From Actinomycetales bacterium (GTDB lineage: Bacteria > Actinomycetota > Actinomycetes > S36-B12 > UBA5976), in assembly GCA_018969715.1 (NCBI GenBank), contig JAGWXT010000005.1, positions 77,263 to 134,453 on the forward strand: a stretch of 57,191 nt of DNA. The letters are read 5' to 3'. This document shows positions 34,767 through 43,778 of this stretch, in pieces. A model generated the notes under the pieces. That model worked only from the letters and a program-made list of their open reading frames with translations. It did no database searches and was not told where the DNA came from. Numbering within the stretch: position 1 is the stretch's first letter; each line of letters begins with the position of its first letter. The position numbers and the translations under genes are program-made.

Positions 34767-35671
34767 GAAGCGGGGGCAGCCTCGAAGAAGCGATGACCCA
34801 TATCGCGCTGGTTTTCGAAGATTGAACCCTCATGTGCGGGAACGGGCAGTGGCACCCGGAACGGCAGCGCCTCCATCCGTGGCGTCCACGTCTCCTCGCC
34901 GGTGAGCAGGGAGGCACGCCATTCATCCCAGTCGACGTTCTCCACCAGGGGCCAGGCATCCCCGGATCGGTACTGCAGCAGGAGGAACCGTCGGTCGCGA
35001 CCCGAGAGATTGGCCGCACCCCCATGCAGGGTTCGCACGTGGTGGATGCTGATCGAACCCGCCGGCCCGGTGACTGCCGCAGCTGTGCCGAAGTCCACGT
35101 CGACGGCCGTCGGGTCGATGCCGCCCACGAAGCGGCCACCCGATGAGTGGTCGAAGATCGGGCCGCGATGGGAGCCGGGGATGACCAGCATCGGACCGTT
35201 GCTCTCATCGATATCGTCAATCATCACGCCCACAACGGCGAGGTCGTCATTGGTGTGCGGGTAGAAGGCCCAGTCCTGATGCCACTCAAGGGAGGAGCCG
35301 TAGCCGGCAACCTTCATATTCAGCTTCGCCGTCTGATAGCGGATCGCCGGGCCCCACAGGCTCTGCAGCGCGCCGAGGATGACCGGGTAGGTGACAACCT
35401 CGGCGTAGGTGGGGTGCCACTTCTCAGGGGTCTTGATCCGCCGCAGCAGGGGGTGCTGGGCGCTGTGCGATGGCTCGAGGTCGTAGACGTCGGTGTGGCT
35501 GGTGACACTGCGGGACTGCTCGACGAACTCATGGGTGACATCCGATAGGCCCTTGACCTGCGCCGGCGTCAGGGCGTTGGGCACGACGAGGTAGCCATCG
35601 CGCTGATAGGCGGCAACCTGCTCATCGGTGAGGCGGGGGAAGACGGCGTCTGCTGCGGGGCGTTGGAACAT
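34763..35671 (-). CDS. Phytanoyl-CoA dioxygenase (PhyH) family protein
   Basis: A 302-residue Fe(II)/2-oxoglutarate dioxygenase. LTDEQVAAYQRDGYLVVPNA near residue 16 is the usual start. The iron-binding His-x-Asp is in LEWHQDWAFYPHTNDDLAV near 133, and the distal His is probably in SISIHHVRTLHGGAANLSGR near 210, followed by an Arg for 2-oxoglutarate. The family includes phytanoyl-CoA hydroxylase, ectoine hydroxylase and natural-product hydroxylases; no substrate can be named. A full -35/-10 promoter lies upstream. It has no operon partner. Confidence 0.85.
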   Translation of the reverse strand: MFQRPAADAVFPRLTDEQVAAYQRDGYLVVPNALTPAQVKGLSDVTHEFVEQSRSVTSHTDVYDLEPSHSAQHPLLRRIKTPEKWHPTYAEVVTYPVILGALQSLWGPAIRYQTAKLNMKVAGYGSSLEWHQDWAFYPHTNDDLAVVGVMIDDIDESNGPMLVIPGSHRGPIFDHSSGGRFVGGIDPTAVDVDFGTAAAVTGPAGSISIHHVRTLHGGAANLSGRDRRFLLLQYRSGDAWPLVENVDWDEWRASLLTGEETWTPRMEALPFRVPLPVPAHEGSIFENQRDMGHRFFEAAPAS

Positions 35672-35743
35672 CGGTCTCCTCGATCAACGTGGCGGGCGGA
35701 ACCGCGGGATCCTCGGGTACCGCGGGTACCGCGGGTAAGGTCA

Positions 35744-35772
35744 TCCTTATCGTTCACCCGTGCGTCTGTCAA
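35744..35772 (-). promoter_or_regulatory. Promoter TTGACA-N17-TAAGGA for the PhyH gene
   Basis: On the minus strand a consensus -35 TTGACA (35767-35772) is followed after 17 bp by TAAGGA (35744-35749). The leader would be about 65 nt. Confidence 0.5.
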
Positions 35773-35847
35773 CACCACCACCCCATGACTGCTACGCTGC
35801 CGAAGGTCACGAAATGGTCACGACCGACGCCATCAGGGAGGGCACGG

Positions 35848-36360
35848 ATGAAACCGCTGCTGCGCCGATCGGCCCGGTCCGTGGCGGCACTGGCGGTCGT
35901 CGTCGGACTTGGCGTTGCCAGTTCCGCGCCGGTGCAGGCCCGCGATGTGGAGCGCAACTCCGAGCGCGCCAGCCGTGCCAGTGCCTCACAGCAGGCCCAG
36001 GCGAAGACCACGCGCCTGTTCGCGGTCGCCAAGAGCCTGCGAGGAACGCCCTACCGATTCGGCGGAACAACGCCGCGCGGATTCGACTGCTCCGGGTACG
36101 TCACCTACGTCCTCGAACGCGTCGGGGTGACCGGGCTGCCGCGGAACTCTGCCGCCATCCGGCGGGCGGTGCCGACGATCAGCCGCAAGGAGGCGCGGCC
36201 GGGGGACCTCATCTTCTTCCACTCCTCCTCGGGGCACGTCCACCATGTCGGGTTCTACGCCGGCGGCTCAATGCTGTGGGATGCCCCCAGTCGCGGTAAG
36301 CGAGTCTCGTTGCGTCCGATCTGGTCCAGCCGGGTGAGTTTCGGCCGGGTCATCCGGTGA
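35848..36360 (+). CDS. NlpC/P60 family cell-wall endopeptidase, small, secreted
   Basis: A 170-residue protein starting at ATG behind GGGAGG. A signal peptide (KPLLRRSARSVAALAVVVGL then GVASSAPVQA) leads to a short Ser/Ala/Gln linker and one NlpC/P60 domain from residue about 55: GTPYRFGG, the catalytic Cys in GFDCSGYVTYVLERVGV, the catalytic His in SSSGHVHHVGFYAGG and a polar residue near DAPSRG. Such enzymes cut D-Glu-mDAP type peptidoglycan cross-bridges. The stop overlaps the GTG of a second NlpC/P60 gene (GTGA), so two paralogues are coupled in one operon with the sensor system downstream. Confidence 0.9.
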   Translation: MKPLLRRSARSVAALAVVVGLGVASSAPVQARDVERNSERASRASASQQAQAKTTRLFAVAKSLRGTPYRFGGTTPRGFDCSGYVTYVLERVGVTGLPRNSAAIRRAVPTISRKEARPGDLIFFHSSSGHVHHVGFYAGGSMLWDAPSRGKRVSLRPIWSSRVSFGRVIR

Positions 36361-36896
36361 CCGTGCGGTCCAGGCCCCTGCGCGTGCTCATCGCTGCCGG
36401 CGCCGCCGTCGCGGTTGCCGCCGGAGCGCTCACCGCATCCGCTCCCGCGGCGCAGGCTGAGCAACGTCAGCGTGATGCCGAGCGCCCGAGCCGCGCGAGC
36501 CCCAACCAGTTGTTCCTGGCCAAGTCGACGCGGATGATGAGTGTGGCAGCGGGCCTCAAGGGTGTTCCCTACCGCCGAGGAGGCTCGACTCCCGCCGGCT
36601 TCGACTGCTCGGGCTTCTCCCTGTACGTGCTGGCGAAGGTCGGCGTGACCGGGCTGCCCCGCACGGCGGATGCGATCTTCCGATCTGTCCCCGCGGTGTC
36701 CTATGAGCAGGCTCGGGCCGGGGATCTGGTGTTCTTCCGCCGCAAGGGCAGCAGCCGGGTGCACCATATGGGTGTCTACGCTGGCAATGACCGCTACTGG
36801 CACGCCCAGCAGTCAGGCACGCGGGTTCACCTGGAGTACGGGCTGCCGTGGAGTAAGCGAACGATCACCTTCGGACGGGCCCTCAACGCCGGCTGA
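36357..36896 (+). CDS. NlpC/P60 family cell-wall endopeptidase, second paralogue
   Basis: A 179-residue secreted protein, paralogous to the preceding gene. Signal peptide: RPLRVLIAAGAAVAVAAGAL ending ASAPAAQA. The domain has GVPYRRGGSTPAGFDCSGFS with the catalytic Cys, FRRKGSSRVHHMGVYAGND with the catalytic His, and YWHAQQSGTRVHL with a third polar residue. GTG 36357 overlaps the upstream stop; GTG 36363 is possible. The last codons (LNAG) and stop are part of a 20-bp tandem duplication before the response regulator. Confidence 0.9.
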   Translation: MTVRSRPLRVLIAAGAAVAVAAGALTASAPAAQAEQRQRDAERPSRASPNQLFLAKSTRMMSVAAGLKGVPYRRGGSTPAGFDCSGFSLYVLAKVGVTGLPRTADAIFRSVPAVSYEQARAGDLVFFRRKGSSRVHHMGVYAGNDRYWHAQQSGTRVHLEYGLPWSKRTITFGRALNAG

Positions 36897-36924
36897 CTCC
36901 AATGAACGCCGGCTGACTCCGATG
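36885..36924 (+). repeat. 20-bp tandem duplication at the NlpC / response regulator junction
   Basis: AACGCCGGCTGACTCCAATG (36885-36904) is followed by AACGCCGGCTGACTCCGATG (36905-36924). The unit contains the stop of the NlpC gene and an ATG; the second copy's ATG is the start of the response regulator. Confidence 0.92.
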
Positions 36925-37713
36925 CGACACGAGTCCATCAGGGGAGGTAGGACGGGCGCCCTGCACATCTGGGTTGTCGATGACGATGCGGCCATCGGCC
37001 GAGCCCTGCGCCGAGCACTGGAGTTCGAAGGACATCGCGTGACCGTCCTCACCGATGGTGCCTCGCTGCTGGCCCGGCTGGGGGTGCCCGACCCCGTCCG
37101 CGCACCCACCAATCGCGATCCAGCAGCTGACTGCGACCTGCTGCTGCTCGACCTGGGGCTGCCCGACCAGGACGGCCTCACCGTCCTGACCACCCTGCGG
37201 GCAGCGGGACAGCGACTGCCCGTCCTCGTTCTCACCGCCCGGGGTGCCGTGGCAGACCGGGTGGCCGGCCTGGATGCGGGAGCCGACGACTACCTCGTCA
37301 AGCCCTTCGCCCTCGATGAGCTGCTGGCGAGGCTGCGGGCACTCGTCCGCAGGAGTCCACGCGATGTCGACGACGATCCCCTGGCGGGGCTCGCCATGCC
37401 GGCACCGGAGATCCTGCGGGTCGGGGATCTCACCCTGCAACCGGACAGCCACGAGGTCAGCCGAGCGGGCATGCCGATCGCGCTCACGCGGACGGAATTC
37501 GCGCTGCTGGAGGTGCTGCTGCGCAATGCCGGGATCGTCGTGCGCCGGGAGGTGCTGCTCGATCGGGTCTGGGGCTGGTCCAGCGACACACTTTCCAACA
37601 GCCTCGACGTCTACATGGGCTACCTGCGCCGCAAGACGGAGGTCGGCGGCCACCCGCGACTTCTCCACACGGTGCGCGGTGTGGGGTACGTCGCCCGTCC
37701 GGCGCCCCCGTGA
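36922..37713 (+). CDS. OmpR-family response regulator (MprA-like)
   Basis: A 263-residue regulator. Receiver domain: IWVVDDDAAIGRALRRALEF near residue 15, phospho-acceptor Asp in CDLLLLDLGLPDQDGLTVL near 73, VLVLTARGAVADRVAGLDAG near 100 and Lys in DDYLVKPFALDELLARL near 122. An insertion of about 13 residues (GVPDPVRAPTNRDPA) widens the loop before the Asp. The winged helix includes ALTRTEFALLEVLLRNAGIV and SNSLDVYMGYLRRKTE, ending LLHTVRGVGYVARP. It overlaps the kinase gene by 4 bp and follows two cell-wall hydrolases, so it probably responds to envelope stress. Confidence 0.9.
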   Translation: MRHESIRGGRTGALHIWVVDDDAAIGRALRRALEFEGHRVTVLTDGASLLARLGVPDPVRAPTNRDPAADCDLLLLDLGLPDQDGLTVLTTLRAAGQRLPVLVLTARGAVADRVAGLDAGADDYLVKPFALDELLARLRALVRRSPRDVDDDPLAGLAMPAPEILRVGDLTLQPDSHEVSRAGMPIALTRTEFALLEVLLRNAGIVVRREVLLDRVWGWSSDTLSNSLDVYMGYLRRKTEVGGHPRLLHTVRGVGYVARPAPP

Positions 37714-39134
37714 CCCTCTCCCGCCGCGTTGCCCTCCTCGTTGCCCTGGGCAGCGCATTGGCCAGCCTGCTCGTCGCTGTGGTGGCCGTCGTCGTGGTGC
37801 GCGATGCGCTGATCCGCAGTGTCGACCGTGCTCTCGTCGACCGGCTGCTGCTGCTTGCCGACGCCCCCGAAGCGCTGCCGCGGATCTTCGCGCAGTCGGC
37901 GCAGGCGGGGGCTTTCACCGATCGAAACGGGCCGGTCCTGCTCGTCGATGCGGTCATCGCGGGCTCACTGCGGCCCGCAACCGGCGTGACTGCCACCGTG
38001 CCGGTGACGGCGGCTGCCCTTGCCCTGGCACCGGGGGGTGGCATTCTGTTGCAGACGGTTCCGGCATCGGGAGGGGAACCGGTGCGGGTCGCCGCACTGC
38101 GGGTCTCCGACAGCGTGGTCGTGCGCACCATGCGCAGCACGGCCGAGGTCGACCGGGTCGTGCAGCGCATCGCCGTCGCCATCGCGGTCCTCGGGATCGG
38201 CGTGTGTCTGGCCGTTGGCGCGATCGGGGTTGTTGTGGTCAGCCGGGTCCTTCGACCTCTCGGCACCCTTGCTCAGACAGCACAGCGAGTGGCGCACACC
38301 CAGGATGTCACCGATCCGGGCATCGACGCGGACATGGCGGCGCGACGGGATGAGGTGGGACGGCTCGCCGAGGCGATGCGCCGGATGCTCACCGCTCTGG
38401 CGACTGCCCGACAGCAGCGGCAGCGACTGCTGGACGATGCCGCGCATGAGCTGCGCACCCCGCTGACGAGTGTGCGCGCCAATGTCGATCTGCTCGCCCG
38501 CGCGGTTGCCCATGGCCGGGGTCTGGATGAGCCGACGGCCCGAGCGACGGTGGCGGATCTCGACACTGAGGTCAGCGGCCTCACCGCACTGGTTGAGGAG
38601 GTGCTCGCCGTTGCCGGGACGGCCGAGGTTGATCGCGGGGTGGCGCTGATCGACCTTGCTGAGGTCATCGGCGAGGTCGTCGAGCGGATCCGGCGTCGAA
38701 CGGGACGCCTGATTCATGTCACGGGGCAGCCGGTGAGCATTCGCGGTGACCGGGTGGCGGTGGCCCGGGCCGTGGGGAACATCATCGGGAATGCGGTGAA
38801 GTTCTCCCCACCCGCCACGGGCATCGAGGTGACGGTCGGGCCGTCGGGAGTCACCGTCGATGACGCCGGTCCGGGAATCCCGATCGCAGACCGCGCCCAT
38901 GCCGTGGAGCGCTTCTGGCGGGCACCGCAGGCCCGGGCGCTGCCCGGCAGCGGACTGGGCCTTGCGATCGCCGCCGACGTCGCCCACAGCCTCGGCGGTG
39001 GGTTGCAGATCGATCAGTCGCCCCTCGGCGGCACGCGGGTGCACTGGTGGGTCCCGCCCGCCGAACCCCGCGCCGGCTCCGTCGACGGGCGTGACACACT
39101 AGGTCTGTCCCCGCCAGGTGCATCCCCTCAATGA
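37710..39134 (+). CDS. Sensor histidine kinase (MprB-like), HAMP type
   Basis: A 474-residue kinase. Two membrane helices (VALLVALGSALASLLVAVVA at residues about 7-26; IAVLGIGVCLAVGAIGVVVV near 155-175) enclose an extracytoplasmic sensor of about 125 residues. A HAMP domain follows (RVLRPLGTLAQTAQRVAHTQ), then the HisKA box LLDDAAHELRTPLTSVRANV with the phospho-His near 245, and ATPase motifs NIIGNAVKFSPP, VDDAGPGIPIADR, FWRAPQ and GSGLGLAIAADVAHSLGG. Arrangement and position in the operon support pairing with the upstream regulator. It overlaps the glycosidase-like lipoprotein by 4 bp. Confidence 0.9.
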   Translation: MTLSRRVALLVALGSALASLLVAVVAVVVVRDALIRSVDRALVDRLLLLADAPEALPRIFAQSAQAGAFTDRNGPVLLVDAVIAGSLRPATGVTATVPVTAAALALAPGGGILLQTVPASGGEPVRVAALRVSDSVVVRTMRSTAEVDRVVQRIAVAIAVLGIGVCLAVGAIGVVVVSRVLRPLGTLAQTAQRVAHTQDVTDPGIDADMAARRDEVGRLAEAMRRMLTALATARQQRQRLLDDAAHELRTPLTSVRANVDLLARAVAHGRGLDEPTARATVADLDTEVSGLTALVEEVLAVAGTAEVDRGVALIDLAEVIGEVVERIRRRTGRLIHVTGQPVSIRGDRVAVARAVGNIIGNAVKFSPPATGIEVTVGPSGVTVDDAGPGIPIADRAHAVERFWRAPQARALPGSGLGLAIAADVAHSLGGGLQIDQSPLGGTRVHWWVPPAEPRAGSVDGRDTLGLSPPGASPQ

Positions 39135-40540
39135 GTTCCCGCCACTCGTCCCCCCTCGTCCGGATTGGAAATCCCATGACGCGCGCCCTCCGTCCCGCCG
39201 ATTCATTCCTCGCCCGTCGTGTGGGTCACGCGCGGTTCACCCCGCTTGGGGCGGTGCTCGCGGGTGCGGTGATCCTCGCCGCATGCGGCGGCGGGGCCAC
39301 CACGACGACCGCACCGGCACCCACCGACACCGCGACGGCATCCCCCAGCCCAGTGGGCACCCTGCCGCCGCGACCGGAGCTGCCGGAGATTGGGTTCACG
39401 GGGGAGGTCCCCGCCGATCACTACGGCATGCATGTGCTCGAAGTCGCCAGCGGTGTGTGGCCGGATGTCCCGACGCCCTCGATCCGCCTGTGGGACTCGG
39501 TCACATCGTGGCGCGAGATCCAGCTGGCACCGGGCACCTACGACTGGAAGCGTCTAGACAAGGCAGTTGCCGCCGCGGAGAAGAAGGGGGCGTCGATTCA
39601 GTACGTCTTCGGCCCCACACCGGAGTGGGCGGCAACCGACATCAAGGACACCGACCTCAAGGGGCCCGGTTCCGCGTCACCACCGCTGGATCTCGCCACC
39701 TTCGAGACCTTCGTCAACGCCGTCGTCAAGCGCTACCAGGGCCGCATCGACAGCTACCAGGTCTGGAACGAGGCCAACCTCACCTCCTTCTGGCGGGGCA
39801 GCCCCGACCTGATGGCGGACATGACCCGCATCGTGAACGCCGCGGTCGACAAGCACGACCCCGATGCCTTGGTGGTGGCGGCGAGCACGACCACACGGAT
39901 CCCGAAGACGGTTGACACCTTCTACGAGGCCTATCTGGCCGGCCTCGCCAAGCGCAACTGGCCGGTCGACGTCCTCGCCGTCCATGCCTACCCGGCGGCC
40001 GACGGCACCCCTGCCACCCGGGTGGAGCAGATCTCCGACATCCAGGGCTACATCAAGGCGGCCGGGGCGCCGGACCTGCCCCTGTGGGAGACCGAGGTGA
40101 ACTTCGGGCTGCCCGGCCCGGGCAAAATCACCGTCGGCACACCGCTCAGCGACGCTGAGCAGGCCGCGTGGCTGGCGCAGGCCTACTTCGATGCCCTGCG
40201 CACCGGGGTGACCCGCGTCTACTGGTTCGCCTGGGCGCCCAAGGGCGACCTGCTGGGGATCACCACCTACCCGGGCACTGCTGCGACGAAGGCCTACGCA
40301 ACCATCCAGGAGTGGACGGCCGGGGCGACCTGGCAGGGCTGCACACAGGAGGGCACGCTCGTCACGTGTGCACTTGACCGCAAGGGCACCGCGGAGTCCA
40401 TCGTCTGGGTCTCCGGGCCCCGCGATGTGCCCAGTGCCACGGTGAAGTCCACCGGCGAGGTGTGCGCCCTGGACGGGACCTGTGCGGCGGCCACCGGTGA
40501 GGTGACCGTCACCGCGAGCCCGGTGCTGCTGCGCCCCTGA
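39131..40540 (+). CDS. Secreted lipoprotein with clan GH-A glycosidase domain
   Basis: A 469-residue exported protein. After a lead of about 35 residues comes a hydrophobic stretch LGAVLAGAVILAAC with lipobox LAAC and a Thr/Pro/Ala-rich linker. The catalytic TIM barrel carries YQVWNEANLTSFW near residue 213 (acid/base Glu in NEA) and DLPLWETEVNFGLP near 320 (nucleophile Glu), the classic GH-A pair, closest in feel to GH39-like beta-xylosidases. A small C-terminal beta domain has two Cys pairs (GCTQEGTLVTC, CALDGTC). ATG 39131 overlaps the kinase stop; ATG 39176 is an alternative. Its co-transcription with two NlpC/P60 hydrolases suggests an envelope-glycan substrate. Confidence 0.75.
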   Translation: MSSRHSSPLVRIGNPMTRALRPADSFLARRVGHARFTPLGAVLAGAVILAACGGGATTTTAPAPTDTATASPSPVGTLPPRPELPEIGFTGEVPADHYGMHVLEVASGVWPDVPTPSIRLWDSVTSWREIQLAPGTYDWKRLDKAVAAAEKKGASIQYVFGPTPEWAATDIKDTDLKGPGSASPPLDLATFETFVNAVVKRYQGRIDSYQVWNEANLTSFWRGSPDLMADMTRIVNAAVDKHDPDALVVAASTTTRIPKTVDTFYEAYLAGLAKRNWPVDVLAVHAYPAADGTPATRVEQISDIQGYIKAAGAPDLPLWETEVNFGLPGPGKITVGTPLSDAEQAAWLAQAYFDALRTGVTRVYWFAWAPKGDLLGITTYPGTAATKAYATIQEWTAGATWQGCTQEGTLVTCALDRKGTAESIVWVSGPRDVPSATVKSTGEVCALDGTCAAATGEVTVTASPVLLRP

Positions 40541-42146
40541 CCGGGCGCGGTGGCCTCGCTCGACGCAGGGAGCGTCCCACGACCCGGGCGCAGGATCGTC
40601 CGCTGGCGCCGAACACCCCGCCGCCAGGGTGGGTGGAGGCTCCGGTGAGGAACAGGCCGGGGACAGGCGTGGCGTAGCCGGAAAGTTCCGGTAGCGGACG
40701 CCACCAGAACGAGGACTCCGGGGTCATCTCGACGTGCATGACGTTGCCGTGACGCAGCCCCAGTTCCGACTCGAGGCGATCGGGGGTCTGCACATGGACG
40801 TCGGTCACCTTCTCGCGAAAGCCGGGGGCGGCGCGGTCGAGGACGTCGATCACGGCGGCGCCGGCCGCCTCCGTCTGGGCCGGCCATTGGCCACTGCGCA
40901 ACCGGTACGGATGCCACTGGGCCCACAGTGTGAGGGTGTGGTGGCCGGCCGGGGCGAGTGAGGGGTCGATGGCGGAGAAGGACATCGCCAGCACGGCTGG
41001 GTCCTGCGGTATCCGTCCGGCGAGGTAGTCGGCATAGGCCGCGCGCAGGAACGACCGATCGGGAACCAGCAACTGCATGCCGACATGGGCATCGCTCACC
41101 GGGATCGGCTGCGTCCCCAGCCGCCTGGTGCGGGGCGGCGGGGCACTGGGGTACTCGGGCAGGCCCGTGGTCGCAAGCCGCACTGCGATCCCAATGCCGT
41201 TGCCCAGCCGAATCGCTCGACCACGGGCCAGCCAGTGCGGATCCGCCAGGAGACGAAGTGTCTCGGAGATATGGCAGCCGGCGATAACCCGGCGGGCGCG
41301 AACCTCGTCACCGGACTCAGTGATGATGCCGACAACCCGTCCGGAACGGCGGACGATGCCGGCGGCCCCATCACCGAGCCGGATCGTCCCGCCACTGCGT
41401 TGCAGGCGGGTCAGCAGGGCGGCGGTCAGCGCGCCGGAGCCCCCCACCGGTCGACCGGGGGACCGGGTGTGCAGGAGGGCAACCCAGGCCATGAGGTCGG
41501 CCGTGATCGGCTCGTGCGTGGGTGGACCGGACTGCGCGCCAAGCCACGCCAGGGCGGTCTTGAGCCGTTCATCGGTGAAGTGCTCATCAAGGAGGGCATC
41601 GGCGGGGAGCATGAACTGCCGGCCGAGTTCGGCTCCGTCGCGGCTGCCGGCCGCGCGCCCGATCCCGAGGAAGTGCCGCATGGCGTTCCCGGGGGACGGT
41701 GGCTGCTGGAAGTAGGCGAAGATGCGCTCATTGCGACCGGCCCAGTCCCGCGCGAACGCCTCATAGGCGTCGGCGTCGCGAGCCCCGCAGACCGCCTCGA
41801 TGCTTGCACAGGTGCGCCCGAGGTCGGTGTGGAAGGTGAGGGCGACCTGCTCGGACTTCCCAGGCGGCCCCTGCCAGAAGGGAGCGAACGCCCATGGATC
41901 GACGTCGAGGTAGGTGAGTCCGCACTCAGCCAGCGCCAGCTCCTCGATGATGCCGGTGAACCGGATCATCACGTGCAGGCTCGATCCCCGGTCGACGTGG
42001 AAGCCGGGCCACCGCTGTGTCGTCGACACCGCGCCACCGACGACGGTGTCGCGTTCGATGACCTCGACATCCCAGCCATCGGCGGCGAGGTAGCAGGCCG
42101 CGATCAGCGCATTGTGGCCACTGCCAATAACAAGGACATCACGCAC
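40509..42146 (-). CDS. FAD-dependent oxidoreductase, phytoene desaturase-like
   Basis: A 545-residue flavoprotein. The N-terminal dinucleotide motif VLVIGSGHNALIAACYLAAD is followed by VEVIERDTVVGGAVSTTQ; GSGALTAALLTRLQRSGGTI near residue 228, VRARRVIAGCHISETLRLL near 280 and the C-terminal FLTGASTHPGGGVFGASGRS (second FAD contact) are typical of the phytoene-dehydrogenase-related amine-oxidase superfamily. Members include NAD(P)/FAD-dependent carotenoid desaturases and human PYROXD2-like proteins. No carotenoid genes are nearby, so carotenoid function is not supported. Its 3' end overlaps the glycosidase gene by 32 bp on the other strand. Confidence 0.82.
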   Translation of the reverse strand: MRDVLVIGSGHNALIAACYLAADGWDVEVIERDTVVGGAVSTTQRWPGFHVDRGSSLHVMIRFTGIIEELALAECGLTYLDVDPWAFAPFWQGPPGKSEQVALTFHTDLGRTCASIEAVCGARDADAYEAFARDWAGRNERIFAYFQQPPSPGNAMRHFLGIGRAAGSRDGAELGRQFMLPADALLDEHFTDERLKTALAWLGAQSGPPTHEPITADLMAWVALLHTRSPGRPVGGSGALTAALLTRLQRSGGTIRLGDGAAGIVRRSGRVVGIITESGDEVRARRVIAGCHISETLRLLADPHWLARGRAIRLGNGIGIAVRLATTGLPEYPSAPPPRTRRLGTQPIPVSDAHVGMQLLVPDRSFLRAAYADYLAGRIPQDPAVLAMSFSAIDPSLAPAGHHTLTLWAQWHPYRLRSGQWPAQTEAAGAAVIDVLDRAAPGFREKVTDVHVQTPDRLESELGLRHGNVMHVEMTPESSFWWRPLPELSGYATPVPGLFLTGASTHPGGGVFGASGRSCARVVGRSLRRARPPRPVRGAAAPGSR

Positions 42147-42253
42147 AGCGGTGACCCTATGCGGCGGACCAGTGGTGGGGAACCAGTGGCGGGCGTGACC
42201 TCAGGTCGTGCTCCGCGTTCCCGGCCGTGTCGCCGGGAACGCGGAGGCCACCA

Positions 42254-42607
42254 TCACGTGTAGATCGGCTCCCCATAGCGGTTCGCCTCCGGTGTGCCCG
42301 GCGTGAGGACGAAGATCAGCAGGACGATGACGCCGACGAGCGGAATGAAGGCGATGAGGATCCACCAGCCCGTCTTGTCGGTGTCGTGCAGCCTGCGGAC
42401 GAGGACGGCGAGTCCGGGCAGGAACAGCCCAAGGAAAGCAATGAGGCCGAAAACCCACTGAGTTCCGAGGACGTTGTCGAGGAGCTGCGCAATGAGGGCG
42501 ACGATGATGGCGAACAACGTCCACCACCAGTACTGAGAGCGGCGCGCGCGGCCGTTGAACTTTGCGTAGTGGGCGAAGCCGCTCTTGATCGAGTCGACGA
42601 ATCCCAT
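42254..42607 (-). CDS. DUF805 membrane protein
   Basis: A 117-residue protein with a strong ribosome binding site (AGGAGG). The family motifs are visible: YAKFNGRARRSQYWWWTLF at residues about 14-32 and LVRRLHDTDKTGWWILIAFI near 70-90. Three hydrophobic helices follow in the usual order, and the soluble ends are short. Function is unknown in the family. The 244 bp up to DUF368 (42608-42851) contain no gene that I can support; a GGTCCCNAGTGG motif occurs twice near 42630-42660. Confidence 0.88.
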   Translation of the reverse strand: MGFVDSIKSGFAHYAKFNGRARRSQYWWWTLFAIIVALIAQLLDNVLGTQWVFGLIAFLGLFLPGLAVLVRRLHDTDKTGWWILIAFIPLVGVIVLLIFVLTPGTPEANRYGEPIYT

Positions 42608-42839
42608 GGTGCCTCCTGATTGACATGGGTCCCCAGTGGCAGGGGTCCCTAGTGGATGTGGGCCGGTCTCGCCGACCCGGCGGCGAAGCGTTGCACCGAC
42701 ATGGCCGGGATGTCAACCGACGCGCGGCTGAATTGCAGGCGGCCGTGTGGTTCCGGGCGTAGGGGGTTGCGCCGGGCATTCGGCGGGATCGCGCCGGGCA
42801 TGGGGAAGGTCGCGCCGGCGGCTTGGGGTGCGCAGTCAC

Positions 42840-42845
42840 TAGAGT
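42840..42845 (+). promoter_or_regulatory. -10 box TAGAGT upstream of the DUF368 gene
   Basis: TAGAGT ends 6 nt before GTG 42852, with no ribosome binding site, suggesting a leaderless transcript. Confidence 0.45.
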
Positions 42846-42851
42846 GACGCC

Positions 42852-43778
42852 GTGCTGATCATCATCAATGTCCTCCGCGGTGCGCTCATCGGCGTGGCCG
42901 AAGTCATCCCCGGGGTCAGTGGGGGGACAGTTGCGCTGATCGTCGGCCTCTACCGCCGGTTCGTCGACGCCGGGGCCGACGTCGTCCTCGCTGCAAGGCG
43001 GCTGCTGACGGGTCCGCGATCAGCGGCCTGGCCGCTCATCCGCGGCCTGCCCTGGGGGATGCTGCTGCCAGTGGCAGTGGGGATGGGTGCGGCCGTGATC
43101 ATCGGGGCCCGGGTGATCGAGCCGCTGCTGGCGACGCAGCCGGTGGCGATGCGCGCACTGTTCTTCGGACTGGTAGCTGCGGGCATCGCCGTCCCGTGGA
43201 CGATCCTGCGGCATGCGCGTCCGGGGGGTGTCGGCTGGCGGGAGTGGGGCCTGATCCTGCTCGCCGCGATCGCCGCGGCATGGCTGACCGGCCTACCGCC
43301 CGGCGAGGTGATCGACCCGCCGATGCCGGTTGTCTTCATTGCGGCGGCGGCGGCGGTGTGCGCACTGGCCCTGCCGGGGGTGTCGGGGTCGTTCCTGCTG
43401 CTCTCAGTCGGGCTCTACGAACCGACGATCGCAGCGGTGAACGATCTCAACCTTGGCTATCTCGCAGTATTCGCTCTCGGGGCGATCGCCGGCCTGGCGG
43501 CCTTCGTGTCGGTCCTGCGCTGGCTGCTGGAACGGCATGTCCGGTTGACGATGGCGGTCATCGTCGGGTTGATGGCCGGCTCACTGCGGGCACTGTGGCC
43601 GTGGCAGGACGACGACCGGATGCTGCGCGCGCCGTCCTCGGATGTCCTGCTGGCCATTGCACTGGCTGGGGTCGGGGTGCTCGTCGTCGTGGTCCTGCTG
43701 TGGGCGGAACGGCGACTTCACCTCACCGAGGAGGAGGCGGAGCTCGGCTCGCCGGCCGGCGGTGAGGCTACTCGGTGA
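42852..43778 (+). CDS. DUF368 (PopT-type) membrane protein, likely polyprenyl-phosphate transporter
   Basis: A 308-residue polytopic protein with about eight to nine hydrophobic segments. The duplicated signature is clear: GVAEVIPGVSGGTVALIVGL near residue 14 and ALALPGVSGSFLLLSVGLYE near 175. DUF368 proteins have been reported to recycle undecaprenyl phosphate across the membrane, alongside DedA proteins; applying that role here is by family only. The C-terminal 20 residues are acidic. It converges on the NDH-2 gene with an 11-bp overlap. Confidence 0.88.
   Translation: MLIIINVLRGALIGVAEVIPGVSGGTVALIVGLYRRFVDAGADVVLAARRLLTGPRSAAWPLIRGLPWGMLLPVAVGMGAAVIIGARVIEPLLATQPVAMRALFFGLVAAGIAVPWTILRHARPGGVGWREWGLILLAAIAAAWLTGLPPGEVIDPPMPVVFIAAAAAVCALALPGVSGSFLLLSVGLYEPTIAAVNDLNLGYLAVFALGAIAGLAAFVSVLRWLLERHVRLTMAVIVGLMAGSLRALWPWQDDDRMLRAPSSDVLLAIALAGVGVLVVVVLLWAERRLHLTEEEAELGSPAGGEATR

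Noticed and set aside
40509..42146. Carotenoid biosynthesis cluster
   Set aside because: The FAD oxidoreductase is only distantly related to phytoene desaturases and no crtB, crtE or crtY is nearby.
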